Below, one piece after another: positions 7,723 to 14,613 of a DNA stretch of 17,954 nt. Origin of the DNA: Accumulibacter sp. Its GTDB lineage: Bacteria; Pseudomonadota; Gammaproteobacteria; Burkholderiales; Rhodocyclaceae. The notes beneath the pieces are model-generated. The model was not told where the DNA came from. It ran no database searches and was given only the letters and a program-made list of their open reading frames with translations. Made by a program: the position numbers and the translations under genes. Position 1 is the first letter of the stretch. The number at the start of each line of letters is the position of its first letter. The stretch lies in contig DPSD01000362.1 in assembly GCA_003538495.1 (NCBI GenBank), forward strand, positions 448 to 18,401, read 5' to 3'.

Positions 7723-7775
7723 CCGATTGCCGCCGTGATCGGACCGGACGGCGTCGTTCAGTCCGCGTGCGAGGC

Positions 7776-7791
7776 GGGTCGGTGGTGACCC
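7776..7791. repeat. Second GGGTC-N6-GACCC inverted motif
   Basis: GGGTC (7776-7780), GGTGGT, GACCC (7787-7791). It has the same arms and spacing as at 7640-7655, and is centred about 83 bases upstream of the -24 element. It is a candidate second protein-binding site. Confidence 0.3.
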
Positions 7792-7864
7792 ACGCCGGCC
7801 GCCGGCGCCCCATCCTTTTGGTGAAACGCCAAGCGATACATGCACTTGAAGCGGAACGCGGGAC

Positions 7865-7880
7865 TGGCACGGCGTTTGCT
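7865..7880 (+). promoter_or_regulatory. Consensus sigma-54 promoter of the eCIS operon
   Basis: TGGCACG-GCGT-TTGCT matches the -24/-12 consensus TGGCACG-N4-TTGCW at every defined position, with GG (7866-7867) and GC (7878-7879) at the required spacing. Predicted start of transcription is near 7891, leaving an 87-base leader before the first eCIS gene at 7978. Sigma-54 polymerase needs an AAA+ activator, and one is encoded 730 bases upstream. Confidence 0.82.
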
Positions 7881-7896
7881 GCGAAGCACCGGCAGG

Positions 7897-7919
7897 GGTC
7901 CGGCTGTCGGTGCCGGACC
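7897..7919 (+). ncRNA. Hairpin in the predicted leader of the eCIS transcript
   Basis: GGTCCGGC (7897-7904), a seven-base loop and GCCGGACC (7912-7919) form a perfect 8-bp GC-rich stem starting about six bases after the predicted transcription start. There is no T-tract, so it is not a terminator. It may protect the 5' end or be a control element. It does not enclose the ribosome-binding site. Confidence 0.35.
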
Positions 7920-7977
7920 GATGGGTTGAGCAAGTTTGCGCCGCGTCGCCGCGGCCCAACCGGGAGAGCGCAAGCGC

Positions 7978-8601
7978 ATGGCAGGTTTCACGGGCATTGC
8001 CGCGGTCGGGAAAAGCATTGAGCGGGTGCTCGCGCGTGCCTTTCTCGAACGCGAGCCGGTGCCCGGGAAGAAGACCAAGGCCGTGCTGATCCGCACCGAG
8101 GAACTCAGCGACACCATGTCGAAGACGGCGATCGGTGAAAATGCCCTGTCGATCCTGCTCTACCGCGTGGACTTCAACAACACCATGCGCGCCGCCTGGT
8201 CGGCGGTTGGCAATGCCGACGGCCGCGGTCATCTGGCGCTCGATCTGCATTATCTGCTGACCCCCTGGGCCGAGAATGCCGAGCACCAGCACATGATCCT
8301 CGGGCGAACGATGCAGGTGCTCGAGCGCGCGCCGGTCCTCTCCGGGCCATTGCTCTATTCGCCGAGCCTGCCGGCAACGCCGGAATACGCCGGCGAGCCG
8401 CAGGCGGCGCCGACCGACGCCGTGCAGCTGCTGCTCGAGGAAATCTCGACCGAAGCGCTGATGCGCACTTTCGACTCGCTGCCCAGTGACTATCGATTGT
8501 CGGTGCCGTATCTGGCGCGCGTCGTGCGCATCGATACCGCCGAAGCGCTGGTCACGCCGCCGGTGACCGACGCCGACATCCGCCTGCGGGTGAGTACGTG
8601 A
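7978..8601 (+). CDS. DUF4255 / Pvc16-family protein, eCIS tail terminator cap
   Basis: The product is 207 residues. The middle carries the DUF4255 (Pvc16 N-terminal domain) signature: LDLHYLLTPWAENAEHQHM, a short helix (GRTMQVLERAPVLSG), and near the end FDSLPSDYRLSVPYLARVVRID. In the Afp and PVC particles the homologue caps the distal end of the tube and sheath and sets their end point. The frame opens at 7936, but MAGFTGIAAV at 7978 is preferred: a GGAGAG lies about nine bases before it, and the extra 14 residues are unlike the family. It is the first gene after the sigma-54 promoter and overlaps the next gene by four bases. In PVC/Afp loci the Pvc16 gene is at the far end of the structural cluster, so its leading place here is a distinct layout. 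Confidence 0.87.
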   Translation: MAGFTGIAAVGKSIERVLARAFLEREPVPGKKTKAVLIRTEELSDTMSKTAIGENALSILLYRVDFNNTMRAAWSAVGNADGRGHLALDLHYLLTPWAENAEHQHMILGRTMQVLERAPVLSGPLLYSPSLPATPEYAGEPQAAPTDAVQLLLEEISTEALMRTFDSLPSDYRLSVPYLARVVRIDTAEALVTPPVTDADIRLRVST

Positions 8602-9533
8602 GCGCGCTGGCCGTCACCCGCCCATTGGCCATCGACGATACGGTGCAGGTCAGCCGCGTCAGCCATCGGCTGGCGCTCGGTATCCAGTGGTTCGACGCCT
8701 TGACCGGCATGCCGGTGCCTGGCGACTGGGTCAACGATCTCGAAGCCATCGGCAGCCGCGCCGGCCTGCAGCGCTTCGAGCGCCACCCGCAAGCCCGCCA
8801 GGCGCTGCGCCACGCCGGCCGGCTGGCCAAACTGCTGCAACTGGCCGCGGCCGACAAGGCCGCCGCGCCGCCCGCAGAAGTCGCCGACGATCAGACCAAC
8901 TTTGTCGTGCGTGCCTTTGCTCGCCGCGATTCGCGCCATGCCACCTACCGCAGCGACAACGATCCCCGCCAGTACGTACCGCGGCGGCTGTCGCTGACGC
9001 CGGTGCAGAGCGAAGGCGTACCGCCTTCATCGGTGGCCAACATCCGCAGCGCCTGGCTGTGGCCCGGCGCCACCTATCCGCTGGCCGCCAACGCCACGGC
9101 GCTCCGTGGCTGCGTCCGCCGCGGCGTCGCGCTGGCCAGTGCCGTGGTGGTTCCCTGGGCACGCCTGGTGCTCACCCGGCCGGGTGCCGGGCCGGCGAAT
9201 TTTGCGACCGAAACGCAGCTCACCTGGGCGCACGGCGACGATCGCGGTGAATTTCTGCTACTGCTCGGCGCACAGGCGGTCCCCGGCGGCGTCGTTTTGC
9301 CGGCGACAATGGATTTGCGGCTGTGGGTCTTTCTGCCGCCGGTGGCCGCTCTCGATGCCGCCGACCCGCTGGCCAGCCTGCCACTCGAAGTCGCCGGCGA
9401 CGAGCCGCTCAACGATGTCCTCAGGGGTACGGCGATTCCTGCCGGCTACCTGCTGCAAGCCGATTTCATCGACCTCACGCTGCCGCCCGGCGTGGTGTCC
9501 GGAGTAAGCGATGCCGACCTGCTCTTCGCCTAG
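8598..9533 (+). CDS. eCIS-associated protein of unknown function
   Basis: The product is 311 residues with a GTG start at 8598 inside a GTGA overlap with the DUF4255 gene, so the two are translationally coupled. The N-terminal 60 residues (VSHRLALGIQWFDALTGMPVPGDW) look like a beta-sandwich start, similar to carboxypeptidase-regulatory or Ig-like domains. The middle is Ala/Arg-rich, and the last 130 residues alternate short strands and loops (LTRPGAGPANFATETQLTW, LWVFLPPV). There is no signal peptide or membrane segment, and I recognise no enzyme motif. Tight coupling with the cap protein suggests a structural or assembly role at the particle end, or a surface-displayed adaptor. A tandem 10-bp repeat covers its stop codon, and an intrinsic-terminator-like hairpin follows. 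Confidence 0.8.
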   Translation: MSALAVTRPLAIDDTVQVSRVSHRLALGIQWFDALTGMPVPGDWVNDLEAIGSRAGLQRFERHPQARQALRHAGRLAKLLQLAAADKAAAPPAEVADDQTNFVVRAFARRDSRHATYRSDNDPRQYVPRRLSLTPVQSEGVPPSSVANIRSAWLWPGATYPLAANATALRGCVRRGVALASAVVVPWARLVLTRPGAGPANFATETQLTWAHGDDRGEFLLLLGAQAVPGGVVLPATMDLRLWVFLPPVAALDAADPLASLPLEVAGDEPLNDVLRGTAIPAGYLLQADFIDLTLPPGVVSGVSDADLLFA

Positions 9534-9551
9534 TCGGCAGGAGTCGGCAGG
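9532..9551 (+). repeat. Tandem 10-bp direct repeat over a stop codon
   Basis: AGTCGGCAGG occurs twice back to back (9532-9541, 9542-9551); the first copy includes the last two bases of the TAG stop. It probably arose by replication slippage and has no evident function. Confidence 0.6.
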
Positions 9552-9554
9552 AAT

Positions 9555-9585
9555 GGCGTTGCGGCCGTTGCCGCGGCGCCTTTTT
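9555..9585 (+). terminator. Intrinsic-terminator-like hairpin between the cap genes and sheath 1
   Basis: GGCGTTGCGGC (9555-9565), loop CGTT and GCCGCGGCGCC (9570-9580) form an 11-bp stem with two G-U pairs, followed at once by TTTTT (9581-9585). This is a textbook rho-independent terminator. It lies inside what should be one structural operon, 35 bases before sheath 1, with little room for a new promoter between them. It may be a partial terminator/attenuator or an mRNA-processing and stability hairpin. Confidence 0.6.
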
Positions 9586-9606
9586 GTCTCATGACCACAG
9601 TAGAAA

Positions 9607-9614
9607 AGAGGGGA
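9607..9614 (+). promoter_or_regulatory. Ribosome-binding site that fixes the sheath 1 start
   Basis: AGAGGGGA lies five bases before ATG 9620. The reading frame is open far upstream (to 9323, overlapping the previous gene), so this site and the family-typical N-terminus MPEYLAPGVYVEE decide the start. Confidence 0.75.
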
Positions 9615-9619
9615 ACACC

Positions 9620-11482
9620 ATGCCCGAGTACCTAGCACCTGGCGTTTATGTCGAGGAGGTCAGCTTCCGCTCCAAGTCGATCGAAGGCGTGCCGACCAGC
9701 ACCACCGGTTTTGCCGGCGTGACCCGCTTCGGGCCGGTGCAGTACTCGGCCGGGCCGACGACCACCAAGCCGCGCCTGATCACCTCCTTCACCGAATTCG
9801 AGCGCGTCTATGGCAGCCTGACGCCGCTGCAACTGGCGACCGGCGAGCGGGTGGCCTACCTGGCGCACGCCGCGCGGGCATTTTTCAACAACGGTGGCCG
9901 ACGACTCTACGTGTCGCGCGTCTTTGCCGCCGAGGCCGGCCAGACGGCGACCAATTACATCGCCAGCCTGACCGTTCCGACGACGCTCGGGGCCGCGGCC
10001 TGGCGAGCGCGCTGGCCTGGCGAGGACGGCAACGTGCTGGTCGACACGCAGGTCGTGCGCAGCAAGAATCTCGCTTTCGAACACCCGCAGGTGGCCGGTG
10101 ACATTCTCGCCAAGCACACCTGGGGCGTGCAGGTGAAGAGCATTCGCGCCGGCGCCGTGGTCGAGGTCACGGGACCCTTGCCGGCGGTCGCGCCGACCGG
10201 CAATGCGGCGCTGGTGGCCGGCAACCTGCGGGTGATCAGCGTCGATGGCAGCGGTCGCCAGAGCTTCATCGACAGCACCGGGCTGGTGGTGCCGGTCGCC
10301 GCCGGCTCGCAGATCTCGCTGGTCGAACTGCGCGTCACGGTCTATGGCCCGGAGGGCCGTATCGACGGCTACGATCAGCTCGGCGCGCACCGCGACCAGC
10401 GTCGCGACATCGCCAAGGTGCTCGAACTCGATGACCCGGAAGACGAGAACGCGATGGTCTATCTCGACTGGGTACCGGGCGCCAGCGCGTTTGCGCCGGC
10501 GGCGCTGATGGTCGGCCTGCAGGCCGCCGACAAGCGGCTCAGCGGCGGTGGCGAAGGGACCTTGCCGAGCGCTGACGACCTGCGCGGCGAAGAGGCCAAC
10601 CCCGATGTCGTCAGCGAACGCGCGACCGGTCTCGAAGCGCTCGGCGAGCTCGAAGACATCGCCATCGTCGCCATGCCCGACGGTGGTGCGATGCTCGACG
10701 ACGACTCGATCCAGATGGCCGCCGACCACCTGATCGCGCACGCCGAAAAATATCGCTACCGGATCGCCGTCGTCGACGCCGCCGCCAACAGCTCGATCTC
10801 CGAGATCCGCGAGTTCCGCGGCAAGTTCGACAGCAAGTATGCCGCGCTCTACCACCCGTGGATCGAGATTCTCGACCCGCTGTTCCCGACCGTGCCGGGC
10901 GTGCCGCCGCGCAAGCTGACGCTGCCGCCGTCGGGCTTCGTCTGCGGCATCTACGCCCGCAACGACATCGAGCGCGGCGTGCACAAGGCGCCGGCCAACG
11001 AGGTGGTGCGCGGCCTGACCAAGTTCGAGATCAACATCAACAAGGCGCGCCAGGACGTCCTCAACCCCGAGGGGGTGAACTGCCTGCGCTTCTTCGACGG
11101 CCGCGGCAACCGCGTCTGGGGCGCCCGCACGATCAGTTCGGACCCGGAATGGAAATACGTCAACGTCCGGCGGCTGTTCATCTACGTCGAGCACTCGATC
11201 GAGAAGGCCACCCAGTGGGCGGTCTTCGAGCCGAACAACGAGCGGTTGTGGACCAACATCCGGAGCATGGTCGAGGACTTCCTCTACGTCCTGTGGCGCG
11301 ACGGCGCGCTGATCGGCGCCAAGCCCGAGGAGGCCTTCTTTGTCCGCTGCGACCGCACCACGATGACCCAGAACGATCTCGACAATGGCCGGATGATCTG
11401 CCTGGTCGGGATGGCGCCGAGCCGTCCGGCCGAGTACGTGATCTTCCGCGTCGGTCAATGGACCGCGGACAGCAAGAGCTGA
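9620..11482 (+). CDS. eCIS contractile sheath protein 1
   Basis: The product is 620 residues. It opens with MPEYLAPGVYVEEV, the donor strand seen in phage-type tail sheaths, followed by IEGVPTSTTGFAGVTRFGPV. Residues about 100-390 form the variable outer domains. From about 405 the conserved inner sheath core begins: YAALYHPWIEILDPL, PPSGFVCGIYARNDIERG, APANEVVRG, VNVRRLFIYVEHSIEKATQW, FEPNNERLW and a final MAPSRPAEYVIFRVGQW. These match the Afp2/Pvc2 group. Subunits stack as helical rings around the tube and contract to drive it into a target membrane. A strong ribosome-binding site, and another before the tube gene 16 bases downstream, fit a major structural component. This is the main sheath candidate of the two in the window. 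Confidence 0.95.
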   Translation: MPEYLAPGVYVEEVSFRSKSIEGVPTSTTGFAGVTRFGPVQYSAGPTTTKPRLITSFTEFERVYGSLTPLQLATGERVAYLAHAARAFFNNGGRRLYVSRVFAAEAGQTATNYIASLTVPTTLGAAAWRARWPGEDGNVLVDTQVVRSKNLAFEHPQVAGDILAKHTWGVQVKSIRAGAVVEVTGPLPAVAPTGNAALVAGNLRVISVDGSGRQSFIDSTGLVVPVAAGSQISLVELRVTVYGPEGRIDGYDQLGAHRDQRRDIAKVLELDDPEDENAMVYLDWVPGASAFAPAALMVGLQAADKRLSGGGEGTLPSADDLRGEEANPDVVSERATGLEALGELEDIAIVAMPDGGAMLDDDSIQMAADHLIAHAEKYRYRIAVVDAAANSSISEIREFRGKFDSKYAALYHPWIEILDPLFPTVPGVPPRKLTLPPSGFVCGIYARNDIERGVHKAPANEVVRGLTKFEININKARQDVLNPEGVNCLRFFDGRGNRVWGARTISSDPEWKYVNVRRLFIYVEHSIEKATQWAVFEPNNERLWTNIRSMVEDFLYVLWRDGALIGAKPEEAFFVRCDRTTMTQNDLDNGRMICLVGMAPSRPAEYVIFRVGQWTADSKS

Positions 11483-11498
11483 TTGAGGAGAAACCCAG

Positions 11499-11948
11499 AT
11501 GGCAACCCAACGCAACAATCCCTACGGCGCCTTCAATTTCCTGGTCTCCCTGGGCAATGGCAGCGAGACCAGCGTCATTGCGGGCTTTTCCGACGCTTCC
11601 GGTCTGGGCACCGAGATCAACTATTCCGAGTACCGCAACGGCAACGACATGGTCAACACCGTGCGCAAGGTGGCGAACACCTTCAAGCAGGAAGACGTCA
11701 CGCTGAAGCGCGGGCTGATCGGTTCGACCGACCTCTTCCAGTGGGTCAAGGACGTTCGCGAAGGCGGCGACGGTCGTCGCACGGTGACCATCACCGTCCT
11801 CGACGAAGCGCGCAATCCGGTCGCCGCCTTCAAGCTGACCAACGCCCAGCCCAAGAAGTGGGTGGGACCGACGCTGGCCGCCAAGGGCGGCGGCGAAGTG
11901 GCGATGGAGGAGCTGCATCTGGTCCACGAAGGCGTCGAGTACGTTTAA
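11499..11948 (+). CDS. eCIS inner tube protein 1
   Basis: The product is 149 residues, the usual length for Hcp-fold/gp19-like tube proteins (phage T4 gp19 family; Afp1/Pvc1). Typical segments are NPYGAFNFLVSL, the GFSDASGLGTEINYSEYRNG turn, TLKRGLIGSTDLFQWV and a closing VAMEELHLVHEGVEYV. Hexameric rings of such a protein stack into the rigid tube that carries cargo and is pushed out when the sheath contracts. GAGGAGA lies seven bases before the ATG, and the gene starts 16 bases after sheath 1. The pair is expected to be made in large amounts. The family call is firm; its role as main tube is inferred from length, strong ribosome-binding site and position next to sheath 1. Confidence 0.94.
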   Translation: MATQRNNPYGAFNFLVSLGNGSETSVIAGFSDASGLGTEINYSEYRNGNDMVNTVRKVANTFKQEDVTLKRGLIGSTDLFQWVKDVREGGDGRRTVTITVLDEARNPVAAFKLTNAQPKKWVGPTLAAKGGGEVAMEELHLVHEGVEYV

Positions 11949-12047
11949 GGAGTGAGTGCAGCTTCCGAGCGTGCTGATGGCGGAGTGGCCCCTGGTCGCG
12001 CCGTCGTCGGCGTAGCGCTCGTACCAACAAACGGTGATCGATAAGCC
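11949..12047 (+). other. 99-base gap between tube 1 and sheath 2
   Basis: This is the longest break inside the structural run. It begins with a strong AAGGAG (11947-11952) overlapping the tube stop codon, but no start codon sits at useful spacing. A 30-codon frame from GTG 11952 ends at TAA 12042, in the same phase as sheath 2, and gives no recognisable peptide. I see no terminator or promoter. Confidence 0.4.
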
Positions 12048-14054
12048 ATGCTGACCTCAGTCCGCTCCCCGCTCGGCGCTCCCGGCGTTTTCGCGCTGCC
12101 GGATGCGCCGGTGCCGGCTTTGCACCCGCAGCGCATGGACGTTTGCGCCTTCGTCGGTGTCGCGCCGCGCGGGCCGGCGCGGGTGCCGGTGGTCGACCAG
12201 GACTGGCCATCCGGCTATCGGATGGTCACCGATTTGGCGCGGCCGCTGCGCCACAGCCAGCCGGTGCAGGTCCGCAGTTTCGACGAGTATCAGTATTACT
12301 TCGGTGGCTTCGAAGGGCCGGGCCTGCTGCCGCACGCCGTCGCCAGCTACTTCGAGCAGGGCGGCCGCCTGGCGTGGATCGTGCGCATCGTGCATGCGCG
12401 CAACGCGGCTTTCAGCAACGGCTGCGCCAGCGGCAAGCTGAGCGGCGCGTTCGCTGGCGAACTGGCGTTCATCGCCCGCAACGAGGGCCAGTGGGGCGAT
12501 CGGCTGACGGTGAGTGCCGGCTTCACGGCAACCGCGCTGGGCTTCACGCTCGATGCGCTCGACCGGTTGCTGCTCGACCCGCGCAGTCCGGTGGCGGTCG
12601 GCAGCTGTCTGCGGCTGACCGACGTCGCCGGTGGCGCGACGCTGGCGTTCTGCGAGGATTTGCGGCGGGTACGCGACAGCGAGCGGGCGCGCGAGCGCTG
12701 GCTGGTGACGCTGGATGCCTTGCCGGCATTGCCGCCGGTTCGTGCCGAACTGATCGCTGCCAGCGTGGCGATCAGCGATGGCGCCGGGCGTCGTGAGCTC
12801 TTCGAGAATCTGGCGCTGTCACCCGATCATCCGGAGAGCCTGGCGAACGTTCTCTGCGATCGCTCGACGCTGCTCTGGCCGCATCCCGACTGGGCGGCGA
12901 CGCGGATCAAGCCGGCCGACGCGCGGGTCGAGTTCCTGCGCGGGGTCAGCGCCCTGTTTTCCGGCGGGCGCGACGACTGGCAGGCGATCAGCCACGACGA
13001 CTTCTTCGACAGCCACTGGACGCCGGCCGACGAAACCGGTGGCGCCGGGATCACCGCCCTCGCCGATTGCGACAGCGTCAGCCAGGTACTGCTGCCGGAC
13101 CTCTACGTGCCGGCGCAGTGGGCCGGTCCGGAAACCATCGAAGAACTGCCGATCAGCAGCGCGGGCGCCGAATTCGCGGCCTGCCTCGAACTGGAGACCG
13201 CCGCCGGCAGCGCCAGCACGCTGGCGCCGAGCGCACTCGCCGGTTTGATCCTCGATCCGCGCACGCAGGCTGGCTTGACCGCCATCGTCGGTTTGCAGCA
13301 GCGCGTCGTCGACTTCTGCGAGAGCACGCAGGCGCTGATCGCGCTGTTCGACGTGCCGCCCGGCCTGTCGCAAGCGCGCATCGAGCAGTGGCGAGCGCAG
13401 TTCGACAGCGGCTGGGCGGCCGCCTACCACCCCTGGCTGGTACCGGCCAGGCGCAGTGCCGACGCCGCCGACGCGGCGCAGGCGCGGCGTGACCAGTTGC
13501 CGCCGTCGGCGGTTGCCGCCGGGATCATCGCCCGACGCGAATTCGAGCGTGGCATCCAGTTCGGCCCGGCCAACGAGATCGCCCGGCAGATCATCCACCT
13601 GGCCGAAGCGCAGCCCGAAGGCCGCGCCGACGCGCTCCACCCGCAAGGAATCAACTGCTTCGCGCGCGTTCCCGACGGCATCCAGCTGCTCGCCGCGCGC
13701 ACCCTCTCGCGCGAACGCGACTGGCGACAGCTGTCGGTGCGCCGGCTGATCCTGATGCTCCGGCGAACGCTGCTGGCCGACCTGCAGTGGGCCGTTTTCG
13801 AGCCCAACGGCCCGGCGCTCTGGCGCGACCTGCAGCACGCCATCGAGAGTTTGCTGCGTGGCCTGTTCCGCGCTGGCGCCTTTGCCGGGCGCAGCGAGGC
13901 CGAGTCTTTCTTCGTCCGGGTGCATACCGAGACGCCACGCCTCGATCGTGGCGAACTGCTGGTGGACATCGGCGTCGCTCCCGCCGAACCGCTGGAATTC
14001 ATCCTCGTCCGCCTGCGTCGCGACGGCGACGGCACGCTCAACCTCCAGGAATGA
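12048..14054 (+). CDS. eCIS sheath protein 2 (divergent paralogue)
   Basis: The product is 668 residues. The conserved sheath core at about 455-660 aligns with sheath 1: GWAAAYHPWLVPARR, PPSAVAAGIIARREFERG, GPANEIARQI, LHPQGINCF, LSVRRLILMLRRTL, DLQWAVFEPNGPALWRDL and AEPLEFILVRL. Near the start SPLGAPGVFAL replaces the PEYLAPGVYVEE strand. The first 400 residues are otherwise unlike sheath 1. PVC and Afp have three sheath paralogues (2, 3, 4), of which some are minor forms at the baseplate end; this protein fits a minor form. An in-frame TAA at 12042 makes ATG 12048 the first usable start, and the ribosome-binding site is poor, in contrast to sheath 1, consistent with lower output. Tube 2 follows seven bases after its stop. 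Confidence 0.9.
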   Translation: MLTSVRSPLGAPGVFALPDAPVPALHPQRMDVCAFVGVAPRGPARVPVVDQDWPSGYRMVTDLARPLRHSQPVQVRSFDEYQYYFGGFEGPGLLPHAVASYFEQGGRLAWIVRIVHARNAAFSNGCASGKLSGAFAGELAFIARNEGQWGDRLTVSAGFTATALGFTLDALDRLLLDPRSPVAVGSCLRLTDVAGGATLAFCEDLRRVRDSERARERWLVTLDALPALPPVRAELIAASVAISDGAGRRELFENLALSPDHPESLANVLCDRSTLLWPHPDWAATRIKPADARVEFLRGVSALFSGGRDDWQAISHDDFFDSHWTPADETGGAGITALADCDSVSQVLLPDLYVPAQWAGPETIEELPISSAGAEFAACLELETAAGSASTLAPSALAGLILDPRTQAGLTAIVGLQQRVVDFCESTQALIALFDVPPGLSQARIEQWRAQFDSGWAAAYHPWLVPARRSADAADAAQARRDQLPPSAVAAGIIARREFERGIQFGPANEIARQIIHLAEAQPEGRADALHPQGINCFARVPDGIQLLAARTLSRERDWRQLSVRRLILMLRRTLLADLQWAVFEPNGPALWRDLQHAIESLLRGLFRAGAFAGRSEAESFFVRVHTETPRLDRGELLVDIGVAPAEPLEFILVRLRRDGDGTLNLQE

Positions 14055-14061
14055 GACGACC

Positions 14062-14613
14062 ATGGCTGACGCCCTGATCCTGCCTGCCTTCCGCTTCGAA
14101 GTGAAGCTGCTGCGCTCGCCGGACATCATCGCCGGCAGCCAGCGCCTGCCCGGCGCCGATGACGGTTACAGCCCGGCGCAGGGAAGGACCCTGCTCGGCA
14201 CCGGCGCTTTCCAGGAGTGCACCGGGCTGGAGATCGAGATGGACATCCAGGAGTACCAGGAGGGCGGCCGCAACAATGGCACCATCCGCCGCGTCGGTCG
14301 CGCCAAGTATCAGCCGCTGCTGCTCAAGCGCGGGATGTTCTATCAGCGGGACGGCGACGGCCAGGCAAGTCCCGAGTTGTGGCACTGGCTGCAGCGGATC
14401 ATCAACGGCGAGCGCCCGGTTCCGCGCCACGACGGCATCGTGTACGTGATGAGCGCCGACCAGAGCGTGCGCGCGACCTGGATGTTCGATCGCGGCCTGC
14501 CGGCCAAGATTCGCGGCCCCGAGCTGAACGCCAGGACCGGCGAAATCGCCATCGAGGAGCTGACCATCGCCCACGAAGGCCTGCGTCTGCTGCCCGCCGA
14601 GGTCGCCGCATGA
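14062..14613 (+). CDS. eCIS tube protein 2 (Pvc5-like, minor tube form)
   Basis: The product is 183 residues, a gp19-like tube fold with an enlarged N-terminal half. Segments shared with tube 1 are FRFEVKLL near the start, the ECTGLEIEMDIQEYQEGGRN turn, a PLLLKRGMF strand and the ending IAIEELTIAHEGLRLLP. The insert at about 25-50 (SQRLPGADDGYSPAQGRTLL) is absent from tube 1. In PVC/Afp the homologous minor tube proteins form the first rings next to the spike hub and adapt its symmetry to the hexameric tube. The frame is open far upstream within sheath 2; MADALILPAF at 14062 is chosen for its start just after the sheath 2 stop and fit to the family. It overlaps the next gene by four bases (ATGA). 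Confidence 0.9.
   Translation: MADALILPAFRFEVKLLRSPDIIAGSQRLPGADDGYSPAQGRTLLGTGAFQECTGLEIEMDIQEYQEGGRNNGTIRRVGRAKYQPLLLKRGMFYQRDGDGQASPELWHWLQRIINGERPVPRHDGIVYVMSADQSVRATWMFDRGLPAKIRGPELNARTGEIAIEELTIAHEGLRLLPAEVAA

Larger units (their letters stand above)
7577..7977 (+). promoter_or_regulatory. Long non-coding control region upstream of the eCIS operon
   Basis: About 400 bases without a credible gene; open frames here are GC-driven and have no good starts or recognisable content. It holds a GGGTC/GACCC half-site cluster (7640-7664), CGCCAGCTGGCG (7681-7692), a perfect 21-bp palindrome (7702-7722), another GGGTC-N6-GACCC (7776-7791), a consensus sigma-54 promoter (7865-7880) and a hairpin in the predicted leader (7897-7919). 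The architecture matches an enhancer-dependent sigma-54 control region. Confidence 0.65.

Noticed and set aside
7289..7933. Minus-strand open frame across the control region
   Set aside because: It overlaps the winged-helix gene and the sigma-54 promoter, and the product is Arg/Ala/Pro-rich low-complexity sequence.
9632..11518. 628-codon open frame antisense to sheath 1
   Set aside because: It is a shadow of the sheath gene; the sheath reading has clear family motifs and a ribosome-binding site.
11952..12044. 30-codon GTG frame after tube 1
   Set aside because: The AAGGAG directly abuts the GTG, giving no usable spacing, and the peptide is unremarkable.
12819..14129. 436-codon antisense open frame over sheath 2
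   Set aside because: No recognisable domains, and sheath 2 explains the region.
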